From an uncultured Rhodocyclaceae bacterium (lineage in GTDB: Bacteria; Pseudomonadota; Gammaproteobacteria; Burkholderiales; Rhodocyclaceae): a stretch of DNA of 64,000 bases. The stretch spans positions 2,480,001 to 2,544,000 of the forward strand of contig CAJQTY010000001.1 in the NCBI GenBank assembly GCA_907163075.1, written 5' to 3'. Every line of letters starts with the position of its first letter. Positions within the stretch are counted from its first letter, which is position 1. Under the pieces are notes generated by a model. It ran no database searches, was not told where the DNA came from, and was given only the letters and a program-made list of their open reading frames with translations. The position numbers and the translations under genes are program-made. Shown here one piece after another: positions 16,707 to 26,013 of the stretch.

Positions 16707-17336
16707 TCAGCGTCTGGCCGACTTGCGAATTTCCTTCTCGTCGGACCATTCGACGATGCCGGTCTCGATTTCGATCAGGCGGAAGTTCATCTTGTAATAG
16801 ACGTCCTTCAGGTCGCTGGTTTTCTTGATGATCGACGAAATGCTGCCGTCCAGGCGGTACTTGGCGCCCTGCATCTTGCCGACCTTGACCGACTTGCTCT
16901 TGTCGTAGAGGCCGGACTGGGACTGGCGGCGCAGTTCATCCGTCTGGTTCTGCATGTTGTCGGCCTCGATCGCATAGCGCACGCCGTTCTTTTGCAGTTG
17001 CGTCAGCACCGTGTCGGTGATCAGCTTGGTGTCGAAGTATTCGCTGGTCTTGTTCTGCACCGGCGAGGCCATCAGCAGCTGACGTTTCTTGATCAGCGTC
17101 TGAATCTCGGGGGTCTGGATCAGGCCCTGGGTCATCTTCTCTGAAATCATCTGAATATCGGTCGATCCGAGATCGGTAGTCACCGTTTCCACCGCCTTGG
17201 CGTCGCCATAGCTCACACCGCTCGTGCCGGTGGTCGGCGTGCCGGTCGGCGATGTAGTCTGGCAACCGGCCAGAGCGAGCAGCAGAACGCCGGCGAGCAG
17301 ATGCGGACGGTGATTGGAAGCCAGTTTTGAAAGCAT
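16707..17336 (-). CDS. lpoB: penicillin-binding protein activator LpoB
   Basis: 209-residue outer-membrane lipoprotein. The signal peptide ends with lipobox LALAGCQ (Cys about residue 23), followed by a Pro/Thr-rich linker and the LpoB fold (VSYGDAKAVETVTTDLGSTD, YFDTKLITDTVLTQLQKNGV, GAKYRLDGSISSIIKKT, then EWSDEKEIRK at the C-terminus). LpoB reaches through peptidoglycan to activate the synthase PBP1B. ATG 17336 is chosen because AGGAGG lies seven bases upstream; the longer in-frame ORF would put the signal peptide 26 residues in. Its neighbour encodes a YcfL-like domain, matching the E. coli ycfL-lpoB arrangement. Confidence 0.85.
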   Translation of the reverse strand: MLSKLASNHRPHLLAGVLLLALAGCQTTSPTGTPTTGTSGVSYGDAKAVETVTTDLGSTDIQMISEKMTQGLIQTPEIQTLIKKRQLLMASPVQNKTSEYFDTKLITDTVLTQLQKNGVRYAIEADNMQNQTDELRRQSQSGLYDKSKSVKVGKMQGAKYRLDGSISSIIKKTSDLKDVYYKMNFRLIEIETGIVEWSDEKEIRKSARR

Positions 17337-17414
17337 CGCAGTTCCTCCTGATTGATTGGTGAGTCGGGGAATATCCGGCGACAAAACATTGCCGGCGTCA
17401 GTATCTGAGTACAT

Positions 17415-18797
17415 TTAGTTGGGGGTGTTGTCCGGACTCTGCAGTATGAGTCGGAAATCGGTCGCCTTGAAGGTCGGCGAGGAAACGTTGATGATTTGTT
17501 TTTGGTTGCCGTAGACGATCATCGGTTTCCACGGTTCCTCGTCCCACACCGTGAAACCGTCACGATCCAGCCACTTGAAGCGGTAGTAAAGCTGCTGGTC
17601 GCCCGGGCTGATGTTGGTAATTTCGGCCTGGATGCGCAGCAGATTGTCCTTCTTCGTGGCGCGCAGGTCGGTCACCTTGAGGTTGTTCATCCGGCCCTGT
17701 TCCTCGAGCTTGCTGGCGATCGACGGTGCGGCGGCTGGCGGCGCCGGCGCGGCCATGGCCACCGCCGGTGGCGGCGCGCTAGCGGCGGGCGCCGGGGCCG
17801 CATCGCTGCTGCGGCTCACCGACGCCTGCTTCATCGCGGCGACGCGGCGGCTGGCCAGCGGCGCAAACTGCCCATTCGGGTACTTGCTCAAATAATCCTG
17901 ATAGTCTTCGGCCTGCTTGCTGTCCTTGATGCTGTCCCAGAACGACAGTTCGACGGCTTTCGGATCGACCGCCTGCACGACCGTTGTCGTGCCCCCTTGG
18001 GCGGGTGCAGGCGCGGCCGGGCCGGGGACAAAGTAGAAATCGCCGTCGGTCTGGTCATAGATGGCGGGTTGCTGGTCGTGGCCGACCGATTTGGCTTTCT
18101 GGATCACCATCGAGCGTGTCTTCTTGAGCGCGTCCGTGCTGCTCAGCCCGGGCTGGGAAATCATTGGCAGGAACTCGCGCGTGAACAAGCCGTTCGGGTT
18201 CCTGTCGTTGCTGCCCAGGCTGTCGAGCGCCTCCTGGTTGGCGCCCGCGGAATACAGTACGGTCTGTCCGTTCGGCGAGCTGGTCATGGCCAGGCCGCGC
18301 GTCGAGCCGATCGAACGTCCGGCCTTCTTGGGCAGGGGGTTGTTGCGGCAGGCGTCGAGCACCAGCAAAGAGTACTTGGCCTTGGCGCTGGCCAGCTTTT
18401 CCTGCAGGCCGGGAACGCTGATCGCCTGATCGGCCACGTCGGCGGGGTCGTTGGGGGTGTCCATGTCGACGGGGACGAGGAAGTTCTGGTTGTCGATCTG
18501 CAGCCCGTGCCCGGCAAAAAAGAATACGCCGACGCCGCCGCCGGAAACTTTCTGGACGAAGTCGTTGATCGCCAGGTTCATCCTCTTCTGTCCGATATTG
18601 TTGAAGGACTGTACCTCGAAGCCGACCTTGCGCAATTCCGCGGCAACCGAGTTGGCGTCGTTGACCGCTTTTTCCAGCCTGACGATGTTCTGGTAATCAT
18701 TGTTGCCGATGACCAGCGCGACGCGGCGCTCGGCCGCCGCGAACAGTTCGCCCGAGAGGCCGAGCAGGCAGCAGAAAAGGAGCAGGTAAGGTTTCAT
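17415..18797 (-). CDS. caspase-like (C14) protein with C-terminal YcfL/DUF1425-like domain
   Basis: 460 residues from ATG 18797. A signal peptide (about residues 1-22) precedes a caspase-like p20 domain with RVALVIGNNDYQNI, catalytic His97 in FFFAGHGLQ and Cys150 in LLVLDACRNNP. Next come a spacer with FWDSIKDSKQAEDYQDYLSK (a motif often found after bacterial caspase domains) and a Pro/Ala-rich linker (about 340-375). The C-terminal ~85 residues resemble the YcfL/DUF1425 family (LLRIQAEITNISPGDQQLYY, RFKWLDRDGFTVWDEEPW). The lipoprotein YcfL is normally separate and next to LpoB. Here it appears fused to the peptidase and still sits beside lpoB. Secretion is inferred from the signal peptide. 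Confidence 0.85.
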   Translation of the reverse strand: MKPYLLLFCCLLGLSGELFAAAERRVALVIGNNDYQNIVRLEKAVNDANSVAAELRKVGFEVQSFNNIGQKRMNLAINDFVQKVSGGGVGVFFFAGHGLQIDNQNFLVPVDMDTPNDPADVADQAISVPGLQEKLASAKAKYSLLVLDACRNNPLPKKAGRSIGSTRGLAMTSSPNGQTVLYSAGANQEALDSLGSNDRNPNGLFTREFLPMISQPGLSSTDALKKTRSMVIQKAKSVGHDQQPAIYDQTDGDFYFVPGPAAPAPAQGGTTTVVQAVDPKAVELSFWDSIKDSKQAEDYQDYLSKYPNGQFAPLASRRVAAMKQASVSRSSDAAPAPAASAPPPAVAMAAPAPPAAAPSIASKLEEQGRMNNLKVTDLRATKKDNLLRIQAEITNISPGDQQLYYRFKWLDRDGFTVWDEEPWKPMIVYGNQKQIINVSSPTFKATDFRLILQSPDNTPN

Positions 18798-18848
18798 CAA
18801 GGTCTCCGCAAACACGTCTTTTTTTGGGCGTCGTTCATTCAGCCTTGT

Positions 18849-20282
18849 TCAAGGCTTTCTGGCAGGCTTTCTGGCGGCGGGTTTTTTCGGGTCAGGGTCG
18901 GCAACTCCTTCGGAAGTTACGCTTCCCGGCGTGTTCGGCTGACCGACATACACCGTCCCGCCGGCCAGTCGGATCGGAATGATCGTGAAGCGATTGCCGA
19001 TGTTGACTTCCTTCCTGTAGGTTCCCGAACCGGTCTGCAATTCAATCGTCTGATTGCCTTGTGGCAGCGTGGCGCGGGCGACGGAAATCCGCTCGGGCAG
19101 GGTGCGCCAGCTGCGGTCATCGGCCTGTTCTGTAACCACGGTGCCGACGTTGGCGAGCACGCCGAGAACCACTCCACCCTTGTAGGCCTGGTCCTGAACG
19201 CCGGACTTGACGACGGAGCGGATCACGGTACGCAAGAGGATCGCCGGCATCTGGTCCTTGAGCTGTCGCCGGGCCATCGCGTCAAGGTTGCTCAGGGTCT
19301 CGACCGGCAACTGCTTCCCGGCAACCGAAACGGTGGCGGGAACGAAGCCCTTGTTCTCCGATTTGATCAGCGGGAAGGCAAGCGGCGTCACCATGAAGCC
19401 CGTCGATCGGGGAATCGGTATCGGAATGGTGATCGATTTCCATGACGGCGCGAACCCCGACTCGATGACAAACAGCACGTCCGATTCCCTGGCGCCCGGC
19501 CGGCGACGGCCGACGTCTTTCAGCCCGGTCTGCACGAGACGTGAACTGGGGGCCAGATTGAGCGCGTTGCGGTATCCCGGTTCGGCCAGTGAGGGCTCGC
19601 CGGTGACCTCGAAAAAGTAGCCCGCCAGGTAGTGCGCAAAAGCATTCTGGAAGCCATTCTTGAGGCTGTTGACTTCGGGCGTATCCAGTTCGGCCATCGG
19701 ATACTCCTTCATCTGCTTGACATCGACCGTCGCGTTCTGCTTCTTGGCGTCTTCCTGCAGCTTCTCGTATTCCCTCTCGCGGAAGCTCTCGATCAGTTTT
19801 TCGCGCTCGTAGGTCTTCTTCATCTCGATGCGCGCCAGATCGTGGTTGCCCTGCAAGACGTGGCTCAAGGTCAGGTTGGCAGAGAGCATGACCTTTTCGT
19901 AATCCTGCCCTTCGTAGCGCCGTGTCTTATCGTTGATCACGTAACTGCCCACATCGCCGATCGCCTTGTTGAGGTCGGCCTTGATGCTGTCTTCCCATTC
20001 GCGAACGAACTCGTCCGCTTTCAGCCAGGACTCGCGTCCCGCCGCATAATTGTTGTCGAGGGTCAGCAGTTCGCCTTTCTCGAGGAAGTAGAGAATGTCC
20101 TTGCTGCCGGTTCCCGCTTCGTTGTTCTTCTCGACCTGATCGATCGCCTGTTTGAGCGAGCCGCTCTTGACCAGGCTCACGGTCTCCTTCAGTTCGCTGT
20201 CGTACTGACGTATCGGGTTGCCGACGCAGCCCGCCAGGAACGATCCAATCAGCACAATCGAGGTCAGGTTCCTGGATTTCAT
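18849..20282 (-). CDS. COG3014-like outer-membrane lipoprotein
   Basis: 477-residue lipoprotein. The signal peptide ends in lipobox FLAGCVG (Cys about residue 19). The mature part is helical with TPR-like character (VEKNNEAGTGSKDILYFLEK; NAFAHYLAGYFFEVTGEPSL), followed by a beta-rich C-terminal half (FVIESGFAPSWKSITIPIPI, NIGNRFTIIPIRLAGGTVYV) and a basic Lys/Pro/Ala tail. It resembles the uncharacterised COG3014 lipoproteins that often neighbour LpoB and YcfL genes; membership is from memory. ATG 20282 is taken over an ATG five codons upstream because it begins the signal peptide directly (MKSRNL). Confidence 0.75.
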   Translation of the reverse strand: MKSRNLTSIVLIGSFLAGCVGNPIRQYDSELKETVSLVKSGSLKQAIDQVEKNNEAGTGSKDILYFLEKGELLTLDNNYAAGRESWLKADEFVREWEDSIKADLNKAIGDVGSYVINDKTRRYEGQDYEKVMLSANLTLSHVLQGNHDLARIEMKKTYEREKLIESFREREYEKLQEDAKKQNATVDVKQMKEYPMAELDTPEVNSLKNGFQNAFAHYLAGYFFEVTGEPSLAEPGYRNALNLAPSSRLVQTGLKDVGRRRPGARESDVLFVIESGFAPSWKSITIPIPIPRSTGFMVTPLAFPLIKSENKGFVPATVSVAGKQLPVETLSNLDAMARRQLKDQMPAILLRTVIRSVVKSGVQDQAYKGGVVLGVLANVGTVVTEQADDRSWRTLPERISVARATLPQGNQTIELQTGSGTYRKEVNIGNRFTIIPIRLAGGTVYVGQPNTPGSVTSEGVADPDPKKPAARKPARKP

Positions 20283-20334
20283 ATCATAGTTCCCCAAAAA
20301 ATCATCCTGCCCGCCGGCCAGCGATTGCCGCCGT

Positions 20335-20688
20335 TCATTTGGTGATGGCCTCGTTGCGCCCCGAGAACCTGTCGCTCATGCGCAGGGCAGCATCGCTGAA
20401 TTCCCCCTGTGGTTTTTCGACACAATAGCGATCGACAAAGTTCTCCACGGTGCCGCTCGAGATGACCGCGACCTGCTGGTTCTGATTGGCATAGTTATGA
20501 CCGGTAAGCACGCCGCGAATCCAGGCCAGGTAGATCTTTCGTTGGTCGGCATCATCCTTCGACTTGACCCAGGCACGACAGGACATGTCGTCGAAACCCA
20601 CGATTTTGACAGGAGCGGCATCGGCACCTGTCGCCAGCAGCGCGGCGAGAACGAAGAAGCGGGAAAGCAGGGGCGCTATTTGTGACAT
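20335..20688 (-). CDS. small periplasmic hypothetical protein
   Basis: 117 residues with a signal peptide (LLSRFFVLAALLATGADAAP). The mature protein has two cysteines (MSCRAWV and DRYCVEKP) that could form one disulfide, and helical segments such as KIYLAWIRGVLTGHNYANQN. The pattern recalls small HdeA- or Rap1a-like periplasmic proteins, but no firm family match is claimed. AAAGGA precedes ATG 20688 by five bases. It is the first gene of the minus-strand envelope cluster, 53 bp upstream of the COG3014-like lipoprotein. Confidence 0.65.
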   Translation of the reverse strand: MSQIAPLLSRFFVLAALLATGADAAPVKIVGFDDMSCRAWVKSKDDADQRKIYLAWIRGVLTGHNYANQNQQVAVISSGTVENFVDRYCVEKPQGEFSDAALRMSDRFSGRNEAITK

Positions 20689-20854
20689 CAAAATCCTTTG
20701 ACTGCGTTGAACGGCAATGCACTAATTCTCGCCCTTATGCCGTGTCTAGTCTAGGAGAGAAACGGGATAGACGCGGGCGGGACACGGTGGGCGGGTGCGT
20801 TCACAGGTACAATTCCGGCTGGTGATTACCCGCGGATTTTTCAGGCCGATGCAT

Positions 20855-21463
20855 ATGACAGGTCATCTTTACATTGTGGCAGCGCCGTCTGGCGCCGGGA
20901 AAACGACCTTGGTGAGTTTGCTGCTCAAGAGCGATTCCGGGATCCGTTTGTCCGTTTCGAGCACGACCCGCGCGCCACGCCCCGGCGAAATTGAAGGCCG
21001 CGAATATCATTTTGTCGATGTCCAGAGTTTCATCGAGATGGTCAGCCGCGGCGAGTTTCTTGAATGGGCCGAGGTTCATGGCAACTACTACGGGACTTCA
21101 AAGCAATGGATCGAAAAGCAGATCGCCGGCGGCGGCGACGTGCTGCTGGAGATCGATTGGCAGGGCGCGCAACAGGTGCGCAAGATATTCCCGGAGGCGA
21201 TCGGCATCTTCATCCTGCCGCCCTCTCTGGCTGTGCTCAAGGAAAGGCTTTCCGGGCGCGGCACCGATTCGCGCGAAACCATCAGCCGCCGCATTGCCGC
21301 GGCGCGCGACGAGATGCGGCATGTGGATGAATTCGACTATGTTATTATCAACGATGATCTGCAGCAGGCGCTTGGCAATCTACTGTCCATCGTCGGCGCC
21401 ACGCGGCTTCAATACAAAACCCAGCGCCAGCGACATTCCGCGCTGTTCGCGACACTACTCTGA
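20855..21463 (+). CDS. gmk: guanylate kinase
   Basis: 202 residues. Converts GMP and ATP to GDP and ADP. Seen: P-loop APSGAGKTT near the N-terminus (residues 10-18), [20 protein letters not shown] (GMP-binding region), [18 protein letters not shown], and the lid/adenine region [13 protein letters not shown]-like stretch. ATG 20855 is favoured: AGG lies nine bases upstream and it leaves the usual short N-terminus; ATG 20849 is possible. It starts a gmk-rpoZ-spoT cluster typical of proteobacteria. Confidence 0.95.
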   Translation: MTGHLYIVAAPSGAGKTTLVSLLLKSDSGIRLSVSSTTRAPRPGEIEGREYHFVDVQSFIEMVSRGEFLEWAEVHGNYYGTSKQWIEKQIAGGGDVLLEIDWQGAQQVRKIFPEAIGIFILPPSLAVLKERLSGRGTDSRETISRRIAAARDEMRHVDEFDYVIINDDLQQALGNLLSIVGATRLQYKTQRQRHSALFATLL

Positions 21464-21480
21464 TTTTCAGGACGAGAACC

Positions 21481-21687
21481 ATGGCACGAGTAACCGTAGA
21501 CGACTGCATGCACAATATTCCAAATCGCTTCCAGATGACGCTGGCGGCCACCTATCGCGCGCGCCAGATCACCGCTGGCGCGACGCCGATGGTTGATGCC
21601 GATCGCGACAAGCCGACGGTCATCGCCCTGCGCGAACTGGCGCTAGGCATGTACGGCCTGGAAGTCCTCAACCGCGGTCACGCCTGA
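21481..21687 (+). CDS. rpoZ: RNA polymerase omega subunit
   Basis: 68 residues, typical length. [20 protein letters not shown] and [13 protein letters not shown] match the omega family, which helps assemble beta-prime and forms part of a ppGpp site in proteobacterial polymerase. It lies 17 bp after gmk and 31 bp before spoT, so it is probably cotranscribed with both. Confidence 0.95.
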   Translation: MARVTVDDCMHNIPNRFQMTLAATYRARQITAGATPMVDADRDKPTVIALRELALGMYGLEVLNRGHA

Positions 21688-21718
21688 TCGGTCATAGAAG
21701 GTTGCGTGGTGATCAATC

Positions 21719-23917
21719 GTGAATCCGGAAGCGACACCCGCCACGCCCGCTGAAAGTGCCACTGTCTGGCACAGGCCGGAAACCACGATCTATCAGAATG
21801 ACGATCCGGCCTACCGGGTCTTCGTCGACTCCCTGAGTTATCTTGAGCCGGAAGAAATAGCGCTCGTTCTCGAAGCGTACAACTTCGGCGAAGAGGCGCA
21901 CCACGGCCAGACTCGCCTGTCGGGCGAACCCTATATCACGCATCCGCTGGCGGTGGCTGGCGCGCTGGCGGAATGGCGCATGGATGCGCAGGCCATTGCC
22001 GCCGCGTTGCTGCACGACGTGATGGAGGACACGGCAGTATCCAAGGCCGAGATCACCGCCCGCTTCGGTAAACAGATCGCCGATCTGGTCGACGGGCTGT
22101 CCAAGCTCGACAAGATCGAGTTCCAGTCCTACCAGGACGCGCAGGCGGAGAATTTCCGCAAAATGCTGATGGCTATGGCGCGCGATCTGCGCATCGTGCT
22201 CATCAAGCTTGCCGATCGCCGCCACAACCTGCAGACGATGGCGCCGATCCGCCCCGAAAAGCGCCGGCGTATCGCCCACGAAACGCTTGAAATCTATGCG
22301 CCGATCGCCACCCGGCTCGGCCTGAACAACATCTCCCGCCAGTTGCAGGATCTTTCCTTCAAGCACATCCATCCGATGCGTTTTCGGGTGTTGACGCGTG
22401 CGATGAAAGCCGTGCGCGGCAACCGGCGCGAGCTGTTGTCGAAGATTCTTGACGGTATCCGCAGCAAGCTGCACGAGTCGAACATCGAAGCCGGCGTATT
22501 CGGCCGCGAAAAAAGCCTGTACTCGATTTACCACAAGATGGTCGAAAAGCACCTCAGTTTTTCGCAGGTGCTCGATATCTACGGATTCCGCATCATTGTC
22601 CGGGATATTCCGACCTGTTACCTGGCCCTCGGCGCGCTGCACGCCCGCTACAAGCCCGTTCCCGGCAAATTCAAGGACTACATCGCCATCCCCAAGGGCA
22701 ACGGCTACCAGTCGCTGCACACGACGTTGATCGGCCCTTACGGCACGCCGATCGAGATCCAGATCCGGACCCAGAGCATGCACCACCTGGCCGAGGAAGG
22801 AATCGCCTCGCACTGGCTGTACAAGGACAGCGAAGAAAGCGGCGCCGATCTTCAGGTCAAGATGCACAAATGGCTGCAGTCCTTGCTTGAGCTGCAAGGG
22901 GCGACCGGCGACTCCTCCGAGTTCCTCGAACACGTCAAGGTTGACCTGTTCCCCGACGAAGTCTACGTCTTTACGCCCAGGGGGAAAATCCTGGCGCTGC
23001 CGCGCGGAGCGACGGTCATTGATTTTGCCTATGCCGTCCATACCGACATCGGCCACCGCTGCGTGGCGGCCCGCATCGACCATGAACTGATCCCGCTTTC
23101 CGCCGAACTGGCCAATGGCAATCAGGTCGAAATCATCACGGCGCCGCATGCCAACCCGAATCCGGCATGGCTGACCTACGTAAAAACCGGGCGCGCACGC
23201 AGCAAGATTCGTCAATTCCTGAAGTCGATGCAGCAGGATGGATCGAGCGCGCTCGGCGAGAACATGCTGAACCAGGAATTGCAGGCGCTTGGCGTGATTC
23301 CGTCCGATATCCCGGCGGCTGTCTGGGAGCGGGTGATTCGCGATTCGGGGAAAAAGTCGCGGCGGGAGATCTTCACCGAAATCGGGCTCGGGCGCAGCCT
23401 GGCTCCCGTCCTGGCCTGTCGCCTGGCCGCGCACGACGAGGTGCTGCAGTCGGAAACGAGCGTCTCGAAACCGCTGGTGATCCGCGGCACGGAAGGCATG
23501 GCCATCCAGTTGGCGTCCTGCTGCCAGCCGATTCCGGGCGACCCGATCGTCGGCATGCTGCGCAAGGGACAGGGTTTGCGCATTCATACCCATGTCTGTC
23601 GGGTAGCCAGGAAGTTGCGCGGCAGCGAACCGCAGAACTGGATTCACGTCGAGTGGGATCCCGATCCCGGGCAATTCTTTGAAGTGCGTATCAAGGTCAC
23701 CGCCAAGAATGTTCGCGGTCTGCTCGGGCGCGTGGCGACCGGCATATCGCAAGCCGGTGTCAACATCGAACACGTGAACATGGAAGGCGATAAACCGGGC
23801 CTGTTCACCGACTTGAACTTTCTTGTCCAGGTGTCCAGTCGCATGCATCTGGCGACATTGATGCGCAGCTTGCGTCGCATTCCCGACGTCGTGCGCATTG
23901 TTCGCGAACAGGAGTAG
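21719..23917 (+). CDS. spoT: bifunctional (p)ppGpp synthetase/hydrolase (SpoT/Rel)
   Basis: 732 residues from GTG 21719. Layout: HD hydrolase domain (about 50-190) with HHGQTRLSGEPYITHPL and catalytic ALLHDVMED (H99-D100); synthetase domain (about 240-370) with GREKSLYSIYHKMVEK and YGFRIIV; TGS domain (about 405-465, VYVFTPRGKILALPRGATVI); helical and zinc-finger-like region with the conserved Cys-Cys (LASCCQPIPGDPIVG); and a C-terminal ACT domain (about 655-730). The intact HD motif indicates hydrolase activity, so it is bifunctional rather than RelA-like. It sits in the gmk-rpoZ-spoT cluster. Confidence 0.94.
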   Translation: MNPEATPATPAESATVWHRPETTIYQNDDPAYRVFVDSLSYLEPEEIALVLEAYNFGEEAHHGQTRLSGEPYITHPLAVAGALAEWRMDAQAIAAALLHDVMEDTAVSKAEITARFGKQIADLVDGLSKLDKIEFQSYQDAQAENFRKMLMAMARDLRIVLIKLADRRHNLQTMAPIRPEKRRRIAHETLEIYAPIATRLGLNNISRQLQDLSFKHIHPMRFRVLTRAMKAVRGNRRELLSKILDGIRSKLHESNIEAGVFGREKSLYSIYHKMVEKHLSFSQVLDIYGFRIIVRDIPTCYLALGALHARYKPVPGKFKDYIAIPKGNGYQSLHTTLIGPYGTPIEIQIRTQSMHHLAEEGIASHWLYKDSEESGADLQVKMHKWLQSLLELQGATGDSSEFLEHVKVDLFPDEVYVFTPRGKILALPRGATVIDFAYAVHTDIGHRCVAARIDHELIPLSAELANGNQVEIITAPHANPNPAWLTYVKTGRARSKIRQFLKSMQQDGSSALGENMLNQELQALGVIPSDIPAAVWERVIRDSGKKSRREIFTEIGLGRSLAPVLACRLAAHDEVLQSETSVSKPLVIRGTEGMAIQLASCCQPIPGDPIVGMLRKGQGLRIHTHVCRVARKLRGSEPQNWIHVEWDPDPGQFFEVRIKVTAKNVRGLLGRVATGISQAGVNIEHVNMEGDKPGLFTDLNFLVQVSSRMHLATLMRSLRRIPDVVRIVREQE

Positions 23918-23920
23918 TTG

Positions 23921-25168
23921 TTGAACGTCCTGGTTCTCGGCGCCGGTGTCATTGGCGTCAGCAGTGCCTGGTATCTGGCGCGGGCGGGGCACCAGGTCAC
24001 GGTCGTCGATCGCCGCCCCGCGGCCGGGCTGGAAACGAGCTTCGCCAATGGCGGCCAGATTTCCGTTTCGCACGCCGAGCCCTGGTCCAACCCGCACGCC
24101 CCCCTGCGTGCTCTGTCCTGGATGGGACGCGAGGATGCTCCGCTGCTCTTTCGCCGGCGCTGGGATCCGGCGCTTTTCGACTGGGGCTTGCGCTTCCTGC
24201 GGGAATGCACGCCCGGGCGCACGCGCGCCAACATCCGCGACATCGTTTCGCTGGCTCTCTACAGCCGCGCTCAGTTGAAGGCCATGCGCGCCGAAACGCG
24301 GATCGAATACGAGCATCTCGAACGCGGAATACTGCACGTCTATACCGACCACAAAGAGTTTTCAACTGCTATCGAGGCTTCGAAGATCCTGCGTGAATTC
24401 GGCTGCGATCGTCAAACAGTCGATGCCGACGCGTGCGTGGCGATCGAGCCGGCGCTGAAGTCGGCATGGCCGTTTCTGGTCGGTGGCGACTACACGGCCG
24501 CCGATGAGTCGGGCGATGCACACCAATTCACCCGAAAGCTTGCCGACTTGTGCAGCGCGCGCGGCGTCACCTTCCGTTTCGGAACAACCGTTGACCGGCT
24601 GACGATGGCGGGCGGCAGCCTTTCCGGCGCACTGCTGAAAAGCGGGGCCGGGAGCGAGTTGCTCACCGCCGATGCCTATGTCGTCGCGCTCGGCAGCTAT
24701 TCGCCCCTGCTTTTGCGCCCGCTGGGAATACGCCTGCCGGTCTATCCGGCCAAGGGTTACTCGGCGACATTGCCGCTTGCGGCATCGAGCGTCGCGCCGA
24801 GCGTGGCAATAACCGACGATGGGTATAAACTGGTTTTTTCGCGCCTTGGGCAACGCCTGCGTATCGCCGGCACCGCCGAATTCAACGGCTATAACACCGA
24901 ACTCAACGGTGTCCGCTGCCAGGCCCTGATGCGGCGCACGCACCAGCTTTTCCCCGAACTGGAACCTGCCGGCGAGCCGGAATTCTGGTGCGGCCTGCGC
25001 CCATCGACGCCATCAAGCATCCCTTACATCGGACGTACGGCGCTGCCCGGGCTGTATCTGAATACCGGGCACGGTACCCTCGGGTGGACCATGGCCTGCG
25101 GCTCCGCCGCCGCTCTGGCGGCGATCATCGGCGGCCGGGCGCCGGAGGTCCGGGTGCGCGGCATCTAG
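23921..25168 (+). CDS. dadA: D-amino acid dehydrogenase, DadA-like FAD oxidoreductase
   Basis: 415 residues of the DAO/glycine oxidase fold. The N-terminal FAD-binding motif VLGAGVIGVSSAWYLARAGH (residues 4-23) and the acidic end of the second strand (VVDRRPAAGLETSFANGGQI) are clear. The substrate-domain and C-terminal FAD signature (GLRPSTPSSIPYIGRTALPG, YLNTGHGTLGWTMACGSAAA) match DadA, which oxidises D-amino acids and passes electrons to the respiratory chain. The start is TTG: 23921 lies six bases after GGAG, and a TTG at 23918 abuts the spoT stop. Tight spacing suggests translation on the same mRNA as spoT. Confidence 0.88.
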   Translation: MNVLVLGAGVIGVSSAWYLARAGHQVTVVDRRPAAGLETSFANGGQISVSHAEPWSNPHAPLRALSWMGREDAPLLFRRRWDPALFDWGLRFLRECTPGRTRANIRDIVSLALYSRAQLKAMRAETRIEYEHLERGILHVYTDHKEFSTAIEASKILREFGCDRQTVDADACVAIEPALKSAWPFLVGGDYTAADESGDAHQFTRKLADLCSARGVTFRFGTTVDRLTMAGGSLSGALLKSGAGSELLTADAYVVALGSYSPLLLRPLGIRLPVYPAKGYSATLPLAASSVAPSVAITDDGYKLVFSRLGQRLRIAGTAEFNGYNTELNGVRCQALMRRTHQLFPELEPAGEPEFWCGLRPSTPSSIPYIGRTALPGLYLNTGHGTLGWTMACGSAAALAAIIGGRAPEVRVRGI

Positions 25169-25210
25169 AGGCCGCCGCAATGATTGTCCAAAATATCTTC
25201 AGGAGATGAC

Positions 25211-26005
25211 ATGAGTGCTGTTCTATACGAAGTGAGCGACAAGGTCGCCACGCTCACGCTGAATCGGCCGGAATCCCTCAATGCGGTCAATCCGGCGATG
25301 ATCGATGGTCTGCTGGCGGCGAGTTCGCAAGCCGCCCATGACCCGGCCGTGCGCGCGGTCGTGATCCGTGGCGCCGGACAGCATTTCATGGCCGGCGGCG
25401 ATCTGAAGTGGTTTCGCGAGCAAACCGCGCTGCCCGCTGCGACATGCCGGGCCGGCATTGAAGACCTGATCGAGGCGGTGCATGCCTCGGTACTGAATTT
25501 CAGGAACATGAACAAGCCGGTAATCGCCGCCGTGCATGGGGCGGTCGCCGGCTTCGGCCTGTCGCTGATGATGGCCGCTGATCTGGCGCTGGCCGCCGAG
25601 AATACGTACTTCACCCTGGCCTACAGCAACATCGCGCTGAGCCCGGATGGCGGCGCGACGTGGTCGCTGCCGCGCCAGGTCGGGCTTAAGCAGGCCATGG
25701 AAATCGCGCTGCTCGGCGAGCGTTTCGACGTGGCGCGCGCACTGGAACTTGGCCTGGTCAATCGCGTCGTTGCGCTCGCCCAACTGGAGGCCGAGACCGA
25801 CAAACTGGCGCGGCGTCTGGCGGCCGGGCCAGGCGCAGCGCTGGCACGCACCAAGGCGCTGCTCAATCAGTCGATCGAGCATTCCTTCGCCACGCAATTG
25901 CGCGCCGAGCAGACTTCCTTCGTGGACTGTGCGGCGCACCCTGATTTTGCGGAAGGTCTGGCTGGTTTCTTCGAGAAGCGCAGACCGCTCTACGGCCGCG
26001 ACTGA
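25211..26005 (+). CDS. enoyl-CoA hydratase/isomerase family protein
   Basis: 264 residues of the crotonase fold. Seen: TLNRPESLNAVNPAMIDGLL, VVIRGAGQHFMAGGDLKWF (oxyanion-hole region), and AAVHGAVAGFGLSLMMAADL (second oxyanion region), then SPDGGATWSLPRQVGLKQAM. The Gly-Asp in HFMAGGDLK agrees with the family, but the usual catalytic Glu pair is not obvious: SPDGG takes the place of the usual E-x-G. So it may be an isomerase- or Bch-type member. ATG 25211 has AGGAG five bases upstream. It follows dadA by 42 bp and precedes tatD by 8 bp. Confidence 0.85.
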   Translation: MSAVLYEVSDKVATLTLNRPESLNAVNPAMIDGLLAASSQAAHDPAVRAVVIRGAGQHFMAGGDLKWFREQTALPAATCRAGIEDLIEAVHASVLNFRNMNKPVIAAVHGAVAGFGLSLMMAADLALAAENTYFTLAYSNIALSPDGGATWSLPRQVGLKQAMEIALLGERFDVARALELGLVNRVVALAQLEAETDKLARRLAAGPGAALARTKALLNQSIEHSFATQLRAEQTSFVDCAAHPDFAEGLAGFFEKRRPLYGRD

Positions 26006-26013
26006 TCCGTGCC

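Noticed and set aside
21713-24352. 879-codon minus-strand open frame
   Set aside because: Antisense to spoT and the start of dadA; a shadow of GC-rich codons.
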